A stretch of DNA of 64,000 nucleotides, taken from assembly GCA_964592425.1 (NCBI GenBank), contig CAZQCG010000012.1, positions 62,001 to 126,000 on the forward strand, given 5' to 3'. Source of the stretch: Viridilinea sp964592425 (GTDB lineage: Bacteria > Chloroflexota > Chloroflexia > Chloroflexales > Chloroflexaceae). The position numbers and the translations under genes are program-made. Of this stretch, positions 1 through 8,810 are shown one piece after another (the first letter of the stretch is position 1; every line of letters begins with the position of its first letter). The notes under the pieces were generated by a model. It did no database searches. It saw only the letters and a list, made by a program, of their open reading frames with translations, and was not told the DNA's origin.

Positions 1-956
1 ATCGGGCTCTGTACACGAGCCATGGCTGCATCAAGTGAGCCGTAACGCCCCGACAGATCCCAGTAGTCCATCGCTTTGGTGATGTAGAGATAGGAGTTGG
101 CGTCAAAGCGGGCGTTGAAGAGGTCAGCCTGGTAGTCGAGATAGCTCTCAACGGCAAACTCACGCTCAAGGCTGAAGGCTGGCTCGTGTGCCCCCTGCAA
201 ACGCCGCCCGAACTTCTGCTCCAGGGCTGGCTCGCTAACATAGGTAACATGGCCGATCATGCGGGCGATGGCCAGCCCGTCAGCTGGCGGCTCGTAGCCG
301 TAGTAGTCACCATTGCGCCAGCGCGGGTCGCTCATAATGGCCCGCCGCCCAATGCTGTTCCATGCCACCGTCTGCGCACTCGAACGGGCCGCACTGGCAA
401 TCACGATCGCCCCCCCGATCCGCTCAGGGTGCGCTGTCGCCCACTCCAGGGCCTGAAAGCCACCCATCGAGCCGCCCGCAACGGCGAAGAGGCGCTCGAT
501 ACCCAGCGCATCGATCAGACGTAGCTGCGCCCGCACCATATCGCCGATCGTGATCACCGGGAAGTTCGTCCCGTACGGTCGCCCCTGGTGCCGTTCACGG
601 CTGGCCGGGCCGGTTGAACCCATACAGCCGCCAATCACATTCGAGCAGATCACAAAGTAACGCTCGGTGTCGAAAGGTCGCCCCGGGCCGACCATCTCGT
701 CCCACCAGCCCGGCTTGCGATCGGCATGGCTATGCCGCCCCGCCGCATGGGCATCCCCCGAAAGGGCATGCAAGAGCAGAATGGCATTGCTGCGCTCATC
801 GTTCAGCTGGCCGTAGGTCTCGAAGGCCAGTGAGAGTGGCCCGAGGCGCTCGCCACTCTCCAGTACCAGCGGCTCCGTCCAGGTCAGGTACTGGCGGTGG
901 ACGATCCCGACGCCGGGCGCGTACTGCGGATGGGCTGAATAATGCGTTGCTGTCAT
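1..956 (-). CDS. metX: Homoserine O-acetyltransferase, 3' part outside the window
   Basis: Acetylates L-homoserine with acetyl-CoA, giving O-acetylhomoserine, the substrate of the MetY enzyme encoded just upstream. It is an alpha/beta hydrolase-fold cytoplasmic enzyme. Reading the minus strand from the ATG at 956, I see the oxyanion region GGCMGSTGP and the nucleophile elbow AGGSMGGFQALEW, whose Ser is the expected nucleophile. About 318 codons are open and the frame runs off the left edge, so the C-terminal catalytic Asp/His region is missing here. It lies 146 nt downstream of metY on the same strand. The spacer holds a GC hairpin (about 1056-1080) without a T run, so read-through is likely and the SAM riboswitch should control both genes. 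Confidence 0.93.
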   Translation of the reverse strand, partial: MTATHYSAHPQYAPGVGIVHRQYLTWTEPLVLESGERLGPLSLAFETYGQLNDERSNAILLLHALSGDAHAAGRHSHADRKPGWWDEMVGPGRPFDTERYFVICSNVIGGCMGSTGPASRERHQGRPYGTNFPVITIGDMVRAQLRLIDALGIERLFAVAGGSMGGFQALEWATAHPERIGGAIVIASAARSSAQTVAWNSIGRRAIMSDPRWRNGDYYGYEPPADGLAIARMIGHVTYVSEPALEQKFGRRLQGAHEPAFSLEREFAVESYLDYQADLFNARFDANSYLYITKAMDYWDLSGRYGSLDAAMARVQSP

Positions 957-1102
957 CGTGCTCTTCTTTGCAGCCAGGTCGCTGAAACGGGCTGAAGGTT
1001 GATGCGGTCGCCCCGTTGCGCTAGCTGGTGGTTACTGCTGCGCTCAAAGGTACTGCGGAGGAGATCCAGGCCCCTCCGCGAAGCCAAGCCAGCGCTACAC
1101 GC

Positions 1103-2389
1103 TTAGACGCGGGCCAGGGCCTGCTCCAGGTCGGCCAGGATGTCATCGAAGGTCTCGAGGCCAATCGAGAGACGCACATAATCTTCGCTGACGCCGGTCA
1201 ACTGCTGCTCTTCCGCCGTCAACTGGCTGTGGGTGGTGCTGGCGGGATGAATGGCCAGGCTGCGTGCATCGCCGATGTTGGCCAGGTGCGAGAAGAGTTG
1301 CAGGCTGTCGATGAAAGTCTTGCCTGCGGCCCGCCCGCCTTTGATGCCGAAGCCAACGATGCCGCTCTGCCCTTTGGGCAGGTATTTCTGGGCCAGGGCA
1401 TAGCTGGGGTGGTTGGCAAGGCCGGGGTAGTTGACCCAGGCCACCTTGGCGTGCTCGCTCAGGTAGCGGGCCACCCCAAGGGCATTCTGGCTATGGCGCT
1501 CCATACGCAAGGGCAGCGTCTCCAGGCCCTGCAGCAAGAGGAAGGCATTGAAGGGGCTGAGGGCCGCACCCAGGTCGCGCAGGCCCTGCACGCGCGCCTT
1601 GATGATGTAGGCCAGGTTGCCCAGCGCCTGGGTATAGATCAGGCCGTGGTAGCTCGGATCAGGCTCGGTAAATTCGGGGTAACGCCCGTTGGCCCAGTCG
1701 AACGTACCGCCGTCAACAATCAGCCCACCGATGCTGGTGCCATGCCCACCGATGAACTTGGTGGCCGAATGGATAATGATGTCGGCACCATGCTTGAAGG
1801 GCTGCCACAGGTAGGGCGTCACCGTCGTCGCATCGACGATCACCGCCACCCCGGCTGCGTGTGCCACCTCAGCGATGCGCTCCAGGTCAAGCACATCGAG
1901 CTTCGGGTTGCCCACCAGTTCAAGGAAGAAGGCCTTGGTGCGCCCGTCGATGGCCCGGGCGAAGCCCTCATAGTCGCGCCCATCGACAAAGCGGGTGGTA
2001 ATGCCCAGCTTCGGCAAGGTGTGGCGGAAGAGGTTGTAGGTGCCACCATAGAGGTCGGTTGAGGCGACAAGGTTATCGCCCGTCCCGGCCAGGTTGAGGA
2101 TGGCCAGAGTTTCGGCGGCCTGGCCCGAGGCGAGGGCCAGCGCCCCCACGCCGCCCTCAAGCAGCGCGATGCGCTTCTCTAGCACATCGGTGGTGGGATT
2201 CATGATCCGCGTATAGATATTGCCGAACTCCTGCAGCCCAAAGAGCCGCGCGGCATGGTCAGTATCCTGAAACTGATAGGAGGTTGTCTGATAGATCGGT
2301 ACGGCCCGTGCGCCGGTGGTCGGGTCGGGCGTCTGCCCCCCATGCAGGGCCAGGGTCTCGAAGCCGCTGAACTGCTGGTCGTTCGCCAT
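1103..2389 (-). CDS. metY: O-acetylhomoserine sulfhydrylase (aminocarboxypropyltransferase)
   Basis: A PLP enzyme of the Cys/Met-metabolism family that makes homocysteine from O-acetylhomoserine and sulfide. The 428-residue protein has the family N-terminus (LALHGGQTPDPTTGARAVPIYQTTSY), the YTRIMNPTTDVLE segment, and the PLP lysine near residue 211 in HSATKFIGGHGT. The size fits the family. An in-frame extension reaches 2617, but it runs through the terminator and riboswitch. The ATG at 2389 has an AGGAG about 9 nt upstream and is clearly the start. It is the first gene of the metY-metX operon. Cystathionine gamma-synthase is the main alternative; the pairing with metX and the N-terminus favour MetY. 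Confidence 0.95.
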   Translation of the reverse strand: MANDQQFSGFETLALHGGQTPDPTTGARAVPIYQTTSYQFQDTDHAARLFGLQEFGNIYTRIMNPTTDVLEKRIALLEGGVGALALASGQAAETLAILNLAGTGDNLVASTDLYGGTYNLFRHTLPKLGITTRFVDGRDYEGFARAIDGRTKAFFLELVGNPKLDVLDLERIAEVAHAAGVAVIVDATTVTPYLWQPFKHGADIIIHSATKFIGGHGTSIGGLIVDGGTFDWANGRYPEFTEPDPSYHGLIYTQALGNLAYIIKARVQGLRDLGAALSPFNAFLLLQGLETLPLRMERHSQNALGVARYLSEHAKVAWVNYPGLANHPSYALAQKYLPKGQSGIVGFGIKGGRAAGKTFIDSLQLFSHLANIGDARSLAIHPASTTHSQLTAEEQQLTGVSEDYVRLSIGLETFDDILADLEQALARV

Positions 2390-2439
2390 CGTGCTGATAC
2401 TCCTCTGGTTCATAACGATCGCATCACTGCGCCGCTGGA

Positions 2440-2475
2440 CAAACAAAAAGCCCTCATCGATGTTCGATGAGGGCA
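2440..2475 (-). terminator. Intrinsic terminator, riboswitch expression platform
   Basis: On the minus strand an 11-bp perfect stem (GCCCTCATCGA pairing with TCGATGAGGGC) with a 3-nt loop is followed by TTTTTGTTTG. It sits between the SAM-I aptamer and the metY start, which is the classic place for an off-switch terminator that forms when SAM is bound. Confidence 0.92.
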
Positions 2476-2518
2476 GACACTGACGATCCTTCGGTTGACG
2501 AATCGGCAAGGCGTGCCG

Positions 2519-2679
2519 CTCATCTTCCAGTTTTTTGCTGACGGAATTGGCACCGTCCCTTACGATAGCTGGAGCCCTGTCGCTTTCTAATCGCTTAAAA
2601 AGCCTACAGGCCACCAACGTACATCGCAGGGGGGTTGCCGCGGTTTCACAGGGCCGTTCCCTCCACCGCTCTGGATGAG
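2519..2679 (-). promoter_or_regulatory. SAM-I riboswitch (S-box) aptamer
   Basis: Read on the minus strand, the element opens with CTCATCCAGAGCGGTGGAGG, continues with GAACGGCCCTGTGAAACC and GGCAACC, has a variable arm, then GGTGCCAATTCC and closes with GATGAG. That is the conserved SAM-I core, with the P1 helix formed by CTCATC and GATGAG. It is followed by an intrinsic terminator and the methionine genes metY-metX, so it should switch the operon off when S-adenosylmethionine is plentiful. The 161-nt length is ordinary; the P3 arm is rather long. Confidence 0.96.
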
Positions 2680-2710
2680 CTGCGCGTCTGGTTGTCTAAG
2701 TGCTGGGGCA

Positions 2711-2739
2711 ACTATAGCAGAGCCTGCGCCGTCTGTCAA
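2711..2739 (-). promoter_or_regulatory. Sigma-70-type promoter of the metY-metX operon
   Basis: On the minus strand TTGACA, a 17-nt spacer and TATAGT lie about 30 nt before the SAM-I aptamer. Both hexamers and the spacing are close to consensus. Confidence 0.85.
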
Positions 2740-2833
2740 GTAGCTACTTTCATAAAGTTGCTTTGTTAAGAATAGGCTTCGTGCGCGGGCTGCAGGCGCG
2801 CTTTTCGGCGATACGCCGGGCAAAGTATTGGGT

Positions 2834-5800
2834 CTAGTCCCTCACTGTTACGTACTGCTCGACCCGTAGCGACATGGTTTTCGAGGCCCCGTCATCGCCC
2901 ATGGTAATGCCATAGAGCGTATCGGCACCTTCGATGGTGCCGCGGTTGTGGGTGATCAGAATCCACTGGGTCTGCGTACTCAACTCGGCCAGGGCCTCGC
3001 GGAACCGCCCGACGTTCGACTCATCAAGCGCCGCGTCGGTCTCGTCGAGAATACAGAAGGGGCTGGGATTCACCCGCAGGATTGCAAAGAGCAGCGCGAC
3101 AGCCGTCAGCGCACGCTCACCGCCTGAGAGCAGGGCGATATTCTGCTGTTTTTTGCCCGGCGGCCGCACGCTGATCTCAACACCCTGGACACGCCCGCCC
3201 GTCGGGGTGTCACCCTCGCCTGTCGTCTGCGCCTCGCCCTGAGCCGCGCCCACCAGCATCAGCCGCGCCGAGCCGCCACCGAAGAGACGGGTGAAGCTGC
3301 GCTCGAACTCCTCGGCTACGGCCATGAAGGTTGCCGTGAAACGACGCTGCATAGCCTCGTCAAGTTCGGCAATCAGTTCAACCAGGGTCGCCCCCGCCTC
3401 GCGGAGATCTTCGATCTGCCCACTGAGGAAACGCTGGCGCTCGGCAGTCTGTTCGTACTCTTCCAACGCCAGCGGGTTGACCTCGCCCAGGCGTAAGATC
3501 TTCGTCTTGAGGGCCTCAATTGCCGGTTGAAGGGCTGTCGGTGCCAGCTCACCTGGGCCTGCTGGCTCCATATCGACGGCTGCCTCTACCGCAGCGAGAT
3601 TGATCCCTTCGGCGGCAGCGCGCTCGAAGAGGGCCTCCTGGCGATCAATGGCACGCTGGGCTTCAAGCGCGGCCCGGCCCTGGGCTGCCTCGGCGGCGAG
3701 CAGGGCGGCGGTGACCTCGGCTTCGCTTGCTTCAAGCCCGGCCAGGTGCGCCTCCTCAGTGGGCAGGGCGAGCTCAACTGGCTCAATCTGGGCCTGCAAT
3801 ACGCTGATTTCGGCCTGCAAGCTCGCACTGAGGGCGTCAGCCTGCTGATGGGCGGTGGTGAGGTTGCTCCGCTCGTCGCTCAGGTTGGCAAGCGCCCGTG
3901 CCGCATCATGCTCCTGGCGCACGGCCAGGGCCAGGCTCTGCTCGTGGGCGGCCAGCAGGCTGCGCCCGGCACGTAACTGGCCCTCGGCCGCACCAGCCGC
4001 CGAGCGTAGCCCGGCCAGGTGGGCCTGGGCAGCCGTATCGGCCTGGCGCTCAGCCTCCTGGCGTGTGCGTAGCTCACTCAATTGGCTCGCGGCGGCGCGT
4101 GTTTGCACCTCAGCCGCCTCCAGGTCGGCCAGGGCCTCATTGTGCTGCCCGGTCAGGGCGGCCCGCTCGTGGCTCAGGCGCTCCCGGCGCTGCCCGATCC
4201 AGGCCTGTTCCTGCTCGGCCTGGGCCATCCGGCGCCCGGCCGCCTCATAACCAGCGCGGGCTGTCTCAAGCTGCTGCCGGGCCTCGCGCACACCGGCTTC
4301 CAGCTCACGCAGGCGGCTGCTCAGGCGCTGTGTCTGGGCCTCAAGCTCACTCCGGTGGGCCTCAGCCTGCGCGACCGCTGCACGGGCCGAGGCCACCTGC
4401 GTGGGCAGCTCGCGCAGCTCGCGCTCACGGCGCAAGACCCCGCTCTCTTTAGGTGGCGCACCACCACTCAGGGCCCCCCCGCTCTGGAGCTGCTCACCGC
4501 CGGGGGTGACAATCGTCCAACCTGGGGGCAGGCGCCGCAATTCGGCGCGGGCTCCCGTCAGGTCGCGCGCAACCAGCGTGCGCCCGAGCAACTGGCGCAC
4601 CACTGGGGCATAGTGCGGGTCGTACTCGACCAGGTCGGCGGCCAGCCCCAGCACCGCCGGGGAGCCCTGGCCGGGAGGTTCACCCATACGCTCAGGGCTC
4701 CGCAGGCTGTCCAGGGGCAGAAAGGTTGCCCGCCCGGCCCCTGAGCGCTTCAATTCGGCAATCGCGGCTTCGGCGTCGGCCCAGGCTTCCACCACGATCT
4801 GCTGCAGGCGCGAGCCGAGCGCAACCTCAATGGCCGTCTCCAGCTCGGCGGGGGTGCGAATGAGGGACTGCACCAGGATGAAGTCGCTGCGACCGCTGCG
4901 CTCGGCCCATTGCATTGCCGCCCTTACACCGGCAAAGACACCCGTATAGCTGCGGGCGAGCCGACTGAGTGCCTCCAGACGCGCCTCCAGGTCGGTCAGT
5001 GTGCGACGGGCGGTGGCCCGCGCTTCGTCGGCGTGGCTACGGGCGCTGCGCAGTTCATCAAGGGCCAGGCGAGCCTGTTGTTCTTCGGCCAGGGCGAGGG
5101 TACGGGCCTGTTCAAGCGTCTCGCTGCGGGCCTGGGCAATACGAACCTGAGTGCGCGCCGCTTCGACCTGCTGGAGAGCCTGGGCCGTCGCATGGTCAAG
5201 CTCACCGACCTCACGCTCAAGCTGGCTGGCCTGGCTGGTGAGCTGGGCGATCCGACTGCGCTGCTCAGCAACCAGCCCGGCCGCACGCAGGGCGCGCTCT
5301 TCGGCCTGACGCAGTTCGGTCGCCAGCACCCGACGGGCCTGCTCACGTCCGGCCAGTTCAGCCTCGGCAGCGGCGAGTTCGGCACGCCGTTCGGCATAGG
5401 CCGCCTCAGCGCGGCGGATCTCCGCCGCTGCTTCAACCTGCAGCGCCTCGGCCTGCTGCCGGCGCAGATCCAGCTCGCTACGTTGGCGCTCAAGCTCCTC
5501 GGCACGGCGGGTTGCGGCAGCCATACGCTCATCGGCGCGGGCCAGATCACGTTGGGCTGCCTCGGCGCGCTGGTGGAGCGCACTCGCCACCTGGTGCAAC
5601 TGGGCCAGTTCGTCGCGCCGGGCACGCAGGGCAGAGCGGAGCGCTTGCAACTCGGCACCAAGGCTTGCCTGGGTCGTACGGGCACGTTCAGCCAACGCTT
5701 CCGCGTCAGCCAGGGCCAGGCGGGTCTGGGCCGTGCGGCTGTGCGCCTCCTGCCACTGCTGCGTGTAATGACGCAGCTGTATTTGGTGCAACTCGGCGCT

Positions 5801-6445
5801 CAACTCACGCTGCTGGCGCGCCTGGGCCGCCTGGCGTTTGAGCATACGCAGGCGCGGATCAAGCTCGGCGAGCAGGTCGCTCAGACGCTGCAGATTGCCC
5901 TCCGTCTCACGCAGGCGGCGCAGCGCCTCATGCTTGCGCAGCTCGAAGCCGCCCAGTTCAGCGGCATCTTCAAAGAGCCGCCGTCGCTCTTCGGGGCGCA
6001 GGCTGAGGGCCGCATCAACCAGGCCCTGGTTGATGATTGTATAAGAGCCACCAAGGGGGGCTGTCGCCTCAAGCAGATCGCGCAGACGCACACGGGCCCG
6101 GTTGATCAAATAGTCACTCTCGCCAGAACGGGTCGCCCGGCGGGTAATCGTCACCTCATCAAAATCGAGCGGGAGTAGGCGGTCGCTGTTATCAATTGTG
6201 AGGGCGACCTCGGCCAGGCCAGCGGGGGCCCGTCGCCCACCGCCGGCATAGATCAACTCCTCCGAGCGCTTGCAGCGCAGGTTCGTCAGACTCTGCTCGC
6301 CGAGCACCCAACGCACCGCGTCGGCAAGGTTCGATTTGCCGCTCCCATTTGGCCCGACAACGGCCGTAATGCCAGGGCGGAACTCGAACACCGTACGGCT
6401 AGCGAAGGTCTTAAAGCCCTGGATTTCGATCCGCTTGAGGTACAT
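2834..6445 (-). CDS. smc: Chromosome segregation protein SMC
   Basis: ATPase of the SMC-ScpAB condensin complex, which organises and segregates the chromosome. The 1203-residue protein has the usual five-part plan. The N-terminal head carries Walker A GPNGSGKSN (about residues 31-39). Two long Ala/Arg/Glu/Gln-rich coiled-coil arms flank a hinge at roughly 500-650. The C-terminal head carries the signature LSGGERALTAVALL and the Walker B region FCILDETDAALDE. The start MYLKRIEIQGFKTFA is typical. It follows the pucC-like gene by only 8 nt on the same strand and was probably co-transcribed from it. Many long antisense frames run through it because of the GC-rich coiled-coil codons; none looks like a protein. 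Confidence 0.97.
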   Translation of the reverse strand: MYLKRIEIQGFKTFASRTVFEFRPGITAVVGPNGSGKSNLADAVRWVLGEQSLTNLRCKRSEELIYAGGGRRAPAGLAEVALTIDNSDRLLPLDFDEVTITRRATRSGESDYLINRARVRLRDLLEATAPLGGSYTIINQGLVDAALSLRPEERRRLFEDAAELGGFELRKHEALRRLRETEGNLQRLSDLLAELDPRLRMLKRQAAQARQQRELSAELHQIQLRHYTQQWQEAHSRTAQTRLALADAEALAERARTTQASLGAELQALRSALRARRDELAQLHQVASALHQRAEAAQRDLARADERMAAATRRAEELERQRSELDLRRQQAEALQVEAAAEIRRAEAAYAERRAELAAAEAELAGREQARRVLATELRQAEERALRAAGLVAEQRSRIAQLTSQASQLEREVGELDHATAQALQQVEAARTQVRIAQARSETLEQARTLALAEEQQARLALDELRSARSHADEARATARRTLTDLEARLEALSRLARSYTGVFAGVRAAMQWAERSGRSDFILVQSLIRTPAELETAIEVALGSRLQQIVVEAWADAEAAIAELKRSGAGRATFLPLDSLRSPERMGEPPGQGSPAVLGLAADLVEYDPHYAPVVRQLLGRTLVARDLTGARAELRRLPPGWTIVTPGGEQLQSGGALSGGAPPKESGVLRRERELRELPTQVASARAAVAQAEAHRSELEAQTQRLSSRLRELEAGVREARQQLETARAGYEAAGRRMAQAEQEQAWIGQRRERLSHERAALTGQHNEALADLEAAEVQTRAAASQLSELRTRQEAERQADTAAQAHLAGLRSAAGAAEGQLRAGRSLLAAHEQSLALAVRQEHDAARALANLSDERSNLTTAHQQADALSASLQAEISVLQAQIEPVELALPTEEAHLAGLEASEAEVTAALLAAEAAQGRAALEAQRAIDRQEALFERAAAEGINLAAVEAAVDMEPAGPGELAPTALQPAIEALKTKILRLGEVNPLALEEYEQTAERQRFLSGQIEDLREAGATLVELIAELDEAMQRRFTATFMAVAEEFERSFTRLFGGGSARLMLVGAAQGEAQTTGEGDTPTGGRVQGVEISVRPPGKKQQNIALLSGGERALTAVALLFAILRVNPSPFCILDETDAALDESNVGRFREALAELSTQTQWILITHNRGTIEGADTLYGITMGDDGASKTMSLRVEQYVTVRD

Positions 6446-6453
6446 AGACTCGT

Positions 6454-7791
6454 CTATCCATCGCCGAGGGCGGCGAGGGCTTCAACCGGGCGGGCGGGAC
6501 GACCCATAGCGAAGCCTTGCACATCAATCCCGGCCAACAATACCAGGCAGACGCCCAGGCCGACCGCTTCGAGCATGAAGATCACGCCGTAGGCCAGCGG
6601 AAAGGAGGCGCTGAGCAGATAGAAGCTGTCGCGCAGAATCCCACCCAGGGCCATACCGACGCCACGGAAGACCAGCTGAGCCAGGCTCCAGAGGCCGAGG
6701 TAAGCGCCTGCGTGGCGATCCGAGGTCATGGCCATCAACAAGTTGATCGTACCGAAGGTCTGGATACCGAAGCCGAAGCCGAAGAGGGCCAGAGTCGGCA
6801 CAATCAGATCCTGGAGACGGAACAGGCTAACCATGCCCAGCAAGGCCAGGGCTGCGGCCGTAAGGGCCACCCCGACCCAGGTAGTACCCTTATGCTCGTG
6901 CGGAACCCGCTTACGGGTAACAACGGCAGTGCCGATCATGCCAACCAGCACAGCGAGGCCCCAGACGGCATTCCAGCGGGTGGTGGCGGCAAGGTCAAGG
7001 GCGAAGACATCACCACCGAAGGGCTCGAGAATGGCATCCTGGGCAAAAACACTGACCATCGCCAGGGAGAGGAAGATGAAGAAACTCCGCGCACGGGGAT
7101 CGGCCCAGATCGCCCGCATCGTCACAGCAAAAGGCTGCTGTTCCTCCCCGGCCTCCTCCTCAGCCGTGCGCCGATCTTCACCAAGCACGGAGAAGAACCA
7201 GAAGGGCGTGGCCAGACCCACGCCGACCAGGATAGCCCGCCAGAGGCTGGCGGCATCATACTCTTTCAGGATGGCGGCATAAAGCGCCGGGGCGAGTGAA
7301 AAGGCAAAGAGCAACATAATCTGGGCGATGGCCAGGGCCTGGCCGCGCTTACTCGGTGCAGTGCGGTCACGGATCAGCGCCAGGTAGGGGCTACCAGCGA
7401 TCAGGGTGCCAGCCCCGGCGATCACAAAGACCAGCGTCGCCAGCAGCCAGCCAAGCCATGAGGCCGGGTTGGCGGCCAGCTGAAGCGTGGCGGGGGGGAT
7501 GAGCAGCAGGCCCAGCACCACCAGGGCGCGCCCACCCCAGATATAGGGCAGACGATACTTGCCCAGCACCGGGCGCGTATCCGAACGATGACCCGACCAG
7601 ATGCTCAGCGGAGCCAGAAAATAGCGTAAGGCCGATAGAATGGCGACCGGACTGGCGGGCAGACCCAGATTGCTGATCAGGATACGATTCCAGACCGCCG
7701 AGAGCAGAATGTCGGTAAAAGCCCCGCCAACATGGTGTGACCCGATCTTCAACGTGCGCCCGAGCTTCAGACGCTCCTGCTGCTCATCCAT
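6454..7791 (-). CDS. PucC-family (bacteriochlorophyll antenna assembly) MFS transporter
   Basis: Integral membrane protein of the PucC/LhaA/BCH2 branch of the major facilitator superfamily, whose members act in light-harvesting complex assembly or bacteriochlorophyll handling in phototrophs. The 445-residue protein starts MDEQQERLKLGRTLKIGSHH, has LSALRYFLAPLSIWSGHRSD followed by the RLPYIWGGRALV segment typical of the family, and about 12 hydrophobic segments. A TTG at 7818 could extend it, but the ATG at 7791 has AGGGGAG 8 nt upstream. It is the first gene of a pair with smc. The promoter region contains an 11-bp inverted repeat. The family is clear; the exact substrate is unknown. It is the main evidence that the organism is phototrophic. 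Confidence 0.88.
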   Translation of the reverse strand: MDEQQERLKLGRTLKIGSHHVGGAFTDILLSAVWNRILISNLGLPASPVAILSALRYFLAPLSIWSGHRSDTRPVLGKYRLPYIWGGRALVVLGLLLIPPATLQLAANPASWLGWLLATLVFVIAGAGTLIAGSPYLALIRDRTAPSKRGQALAIAQIMLLFAFSLAPALYAAILKEYDAASLWRAILVGVGLATPFWFFSVLGEDRRTAEEEAGEEQQPFAVTMRAIWADPRARSFFIFLSLAMVSVFAQDAILEPFGGDVFALDLAATTRWNAVWGLAVLVGMIGTAVVTRKRVPHEHKGTTWVGVALTAAALALLGMVSLFRLQDLIVPTLALFGFGFGIQTFGTINLLMAMTSDRHAGAYLGLWSLAQLVFRGVGMALGGILRDSFYLLSASFPLAYGVIFMLEAVGLGVCLVLLAGIDVQGFAMGRPARPVEALAALGDG

Positions 7792-7845
7792 AGCCAGGTC
7801 TCCCCTTAAACAGACCAACTCAGGTAAGCAGAGATTTTAACCCAT

Positions 7846-7870
7846 GTTGGGCAACTCCCAGTTGCCCCAC
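7846..7870. promoter_or_regulatory. Inverted repeat, candidate operator upstream of the pucC-like gene
   Basis: GTTGGGCAACT, CCC, then AGTTGCCCCAC form an 11-bp inverted repeat with one mismatch; the inner 8 bp are perfect. On the minus strand it lies just upstream of a possible -10 (TAAAAT, 7834-7839) and covers the expected -35 position, 55 bp before the pucC start. Position and symmetry suggest a dimeric regulator site. Confidence 0.5.
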
Positions 7871-7899
7871 TTTTGACAAGACTATGGCATCGGCATCGA

Positions 7900-7928
7900 T
7901 TGCCAGCCCACTCCAGGCGCGCTATAAT
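7900..7928 (+). promoter_or_regulatory. Promoter of the first dedA gene
   Basis: TTGCCA, a 17-nt spacer and TATAAT, followed by a leader of about 90 nt to the GTG at 8027. Confidence 0.7.
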
Positions 7929-8026
7929 GCCCGCCGGTTCGGGCCTTTGCGACCCCGTTTTGTTGCGTTGTTACGTTTATCTACTGCTGAGGCTTTTCTC
8001 GGCGTGTGTATGACAAGGAGCCTACT

Positions 8027-8686
8027 GTGGATATCATCAGAACCCTGATCGACCTATTTATCCACCTTGACGAACACCTGCAGGAGATCGTCTCACAGTA
8101 CGGATTCTGGACGTACCTACTGCTCTTTCTGATCATTTTTCTTGAGACGGGCATTGTGATCACGCCCTTTCTCCCGGGCGACTCGCTGCTCTTTGCGGCA
8201 GGGGCAATTGCGGCAGGCGGGGCACTCAACATCTGGTTGCTGGCGGCCCTGCTGATGCTGGCGGCCATTCTTGGCGACACGGCCAACTATGCGATCGGCA
8301 AGTTCATCGGCCCACGCGCCTTCAGCGGCAAGCTGCCTCTGCTCAAGCACGAGCACCTTGAGCGTACGCACGCCTTTTACGAGCGCTACGGCGGCAAGAC
8401 GATCATCATTGCCCGCTTTATCCCGATCATCCGCACCTTCGCCCCGTTCGTTGCCGGGATCGGCTCAATGAGCTATGGGCATTTCCTTAGCTACAATGTG
8501 ATCGGCGGCGTGCTCTGGGTTACAATCTTTCTCGCAGCCGGCTTCTTCTTCGGCAACCTGCCCATCGTCCAGGAGAACTTCAGCCTGGTCGTGATCGCAA
8601 TTATCATCATCTCGGTGCTGCCTGCCGTCTACGAATTCGTGCGCGAGCGTATGCGTTCGCAGCAGCAGCCCGGCGGGGCCGCCTGA
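8027..8686 (+). CDS. DedA family membrane protein
   Basis: A 219-residue integral membrane protein of the DedA/SNARE-associated (VTT) family, whose members are linked to membrane lipid flipping and proton-motive-force homeostasis. Visible marks are the re-entrant motif ETGIVITPFLPGDSLLF and the second half signature ARFIPIIRTFAPFVAG, with four or five hydrophobic segments. An upstream GTG at 8006 is in frame, but the GTG at 8027 has AAGGAG 6 nt before it and is preferred. It is divergent from the pucC-like gene and followed 124 bp later by a second DedA gene with its own promoter. The substrate cannot be told from sequence. Confidence 0.9.
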   Translation: MDIIRTLIDLFIHLDEHLQEIVSQYGFWTYLLLFLIIFLETGIVITPFLPGDSLLFAAGAIAAGGALNIWLLAALLMLAAILGDTANYAIGKFIGPRAFSGKLPLLKHEHLERTHAFYERYGGKTIIIARFIPIIRTFAPFVAGIGSMSYGHFLSYNVIGGVLWVTIFLAAGFFFGNLPIVQENFSLVVIAIIIISVLPAVYEFVRERMRSQQQPGGAA

Positions 8687-8740
8687 GTTGTTGCGCACAG
8701 CCTCTGTCAGATCTTTGAACAAATTGTCAGGGGAAAGTGC

Positions 8741-8769
8741 TTGACGCGCAGGGGCTCCTCCTCTAACAT
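8741..8769 (+). promoter_or_regulatory. Promoter of the second dedA gene
   Basis: TTGACG, a 17-nt spacer and TAACAT, about 42 nt before the ATG at 8811. Confidence 0.7.
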
Positions 8770-8810
8770 AGCTTGCATAGATATGAGCATGATAGCTGTG
8801 AGGAATCAAG

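Noticed and set aside
1028..2062. 344-codon plus-strand frame opposite metY
   Set aside because: Antisense shadow of a clearly conserved gene; GC-rich codon use opens the complementary frame, and the product has no recognisable domain.
2390..2617. N-terminal extension of metY
   Set aside because: It would translate the riboswitch expression platform; the start at 2389 has AGGAG and matches the family.
4910..6178. 422-codon plus-strand frame inside smc
   Set aside because: Shadow of the coiled-coil coding sequence; low-complexity Leu/Gly/Gln product without a ribosome-binding site.
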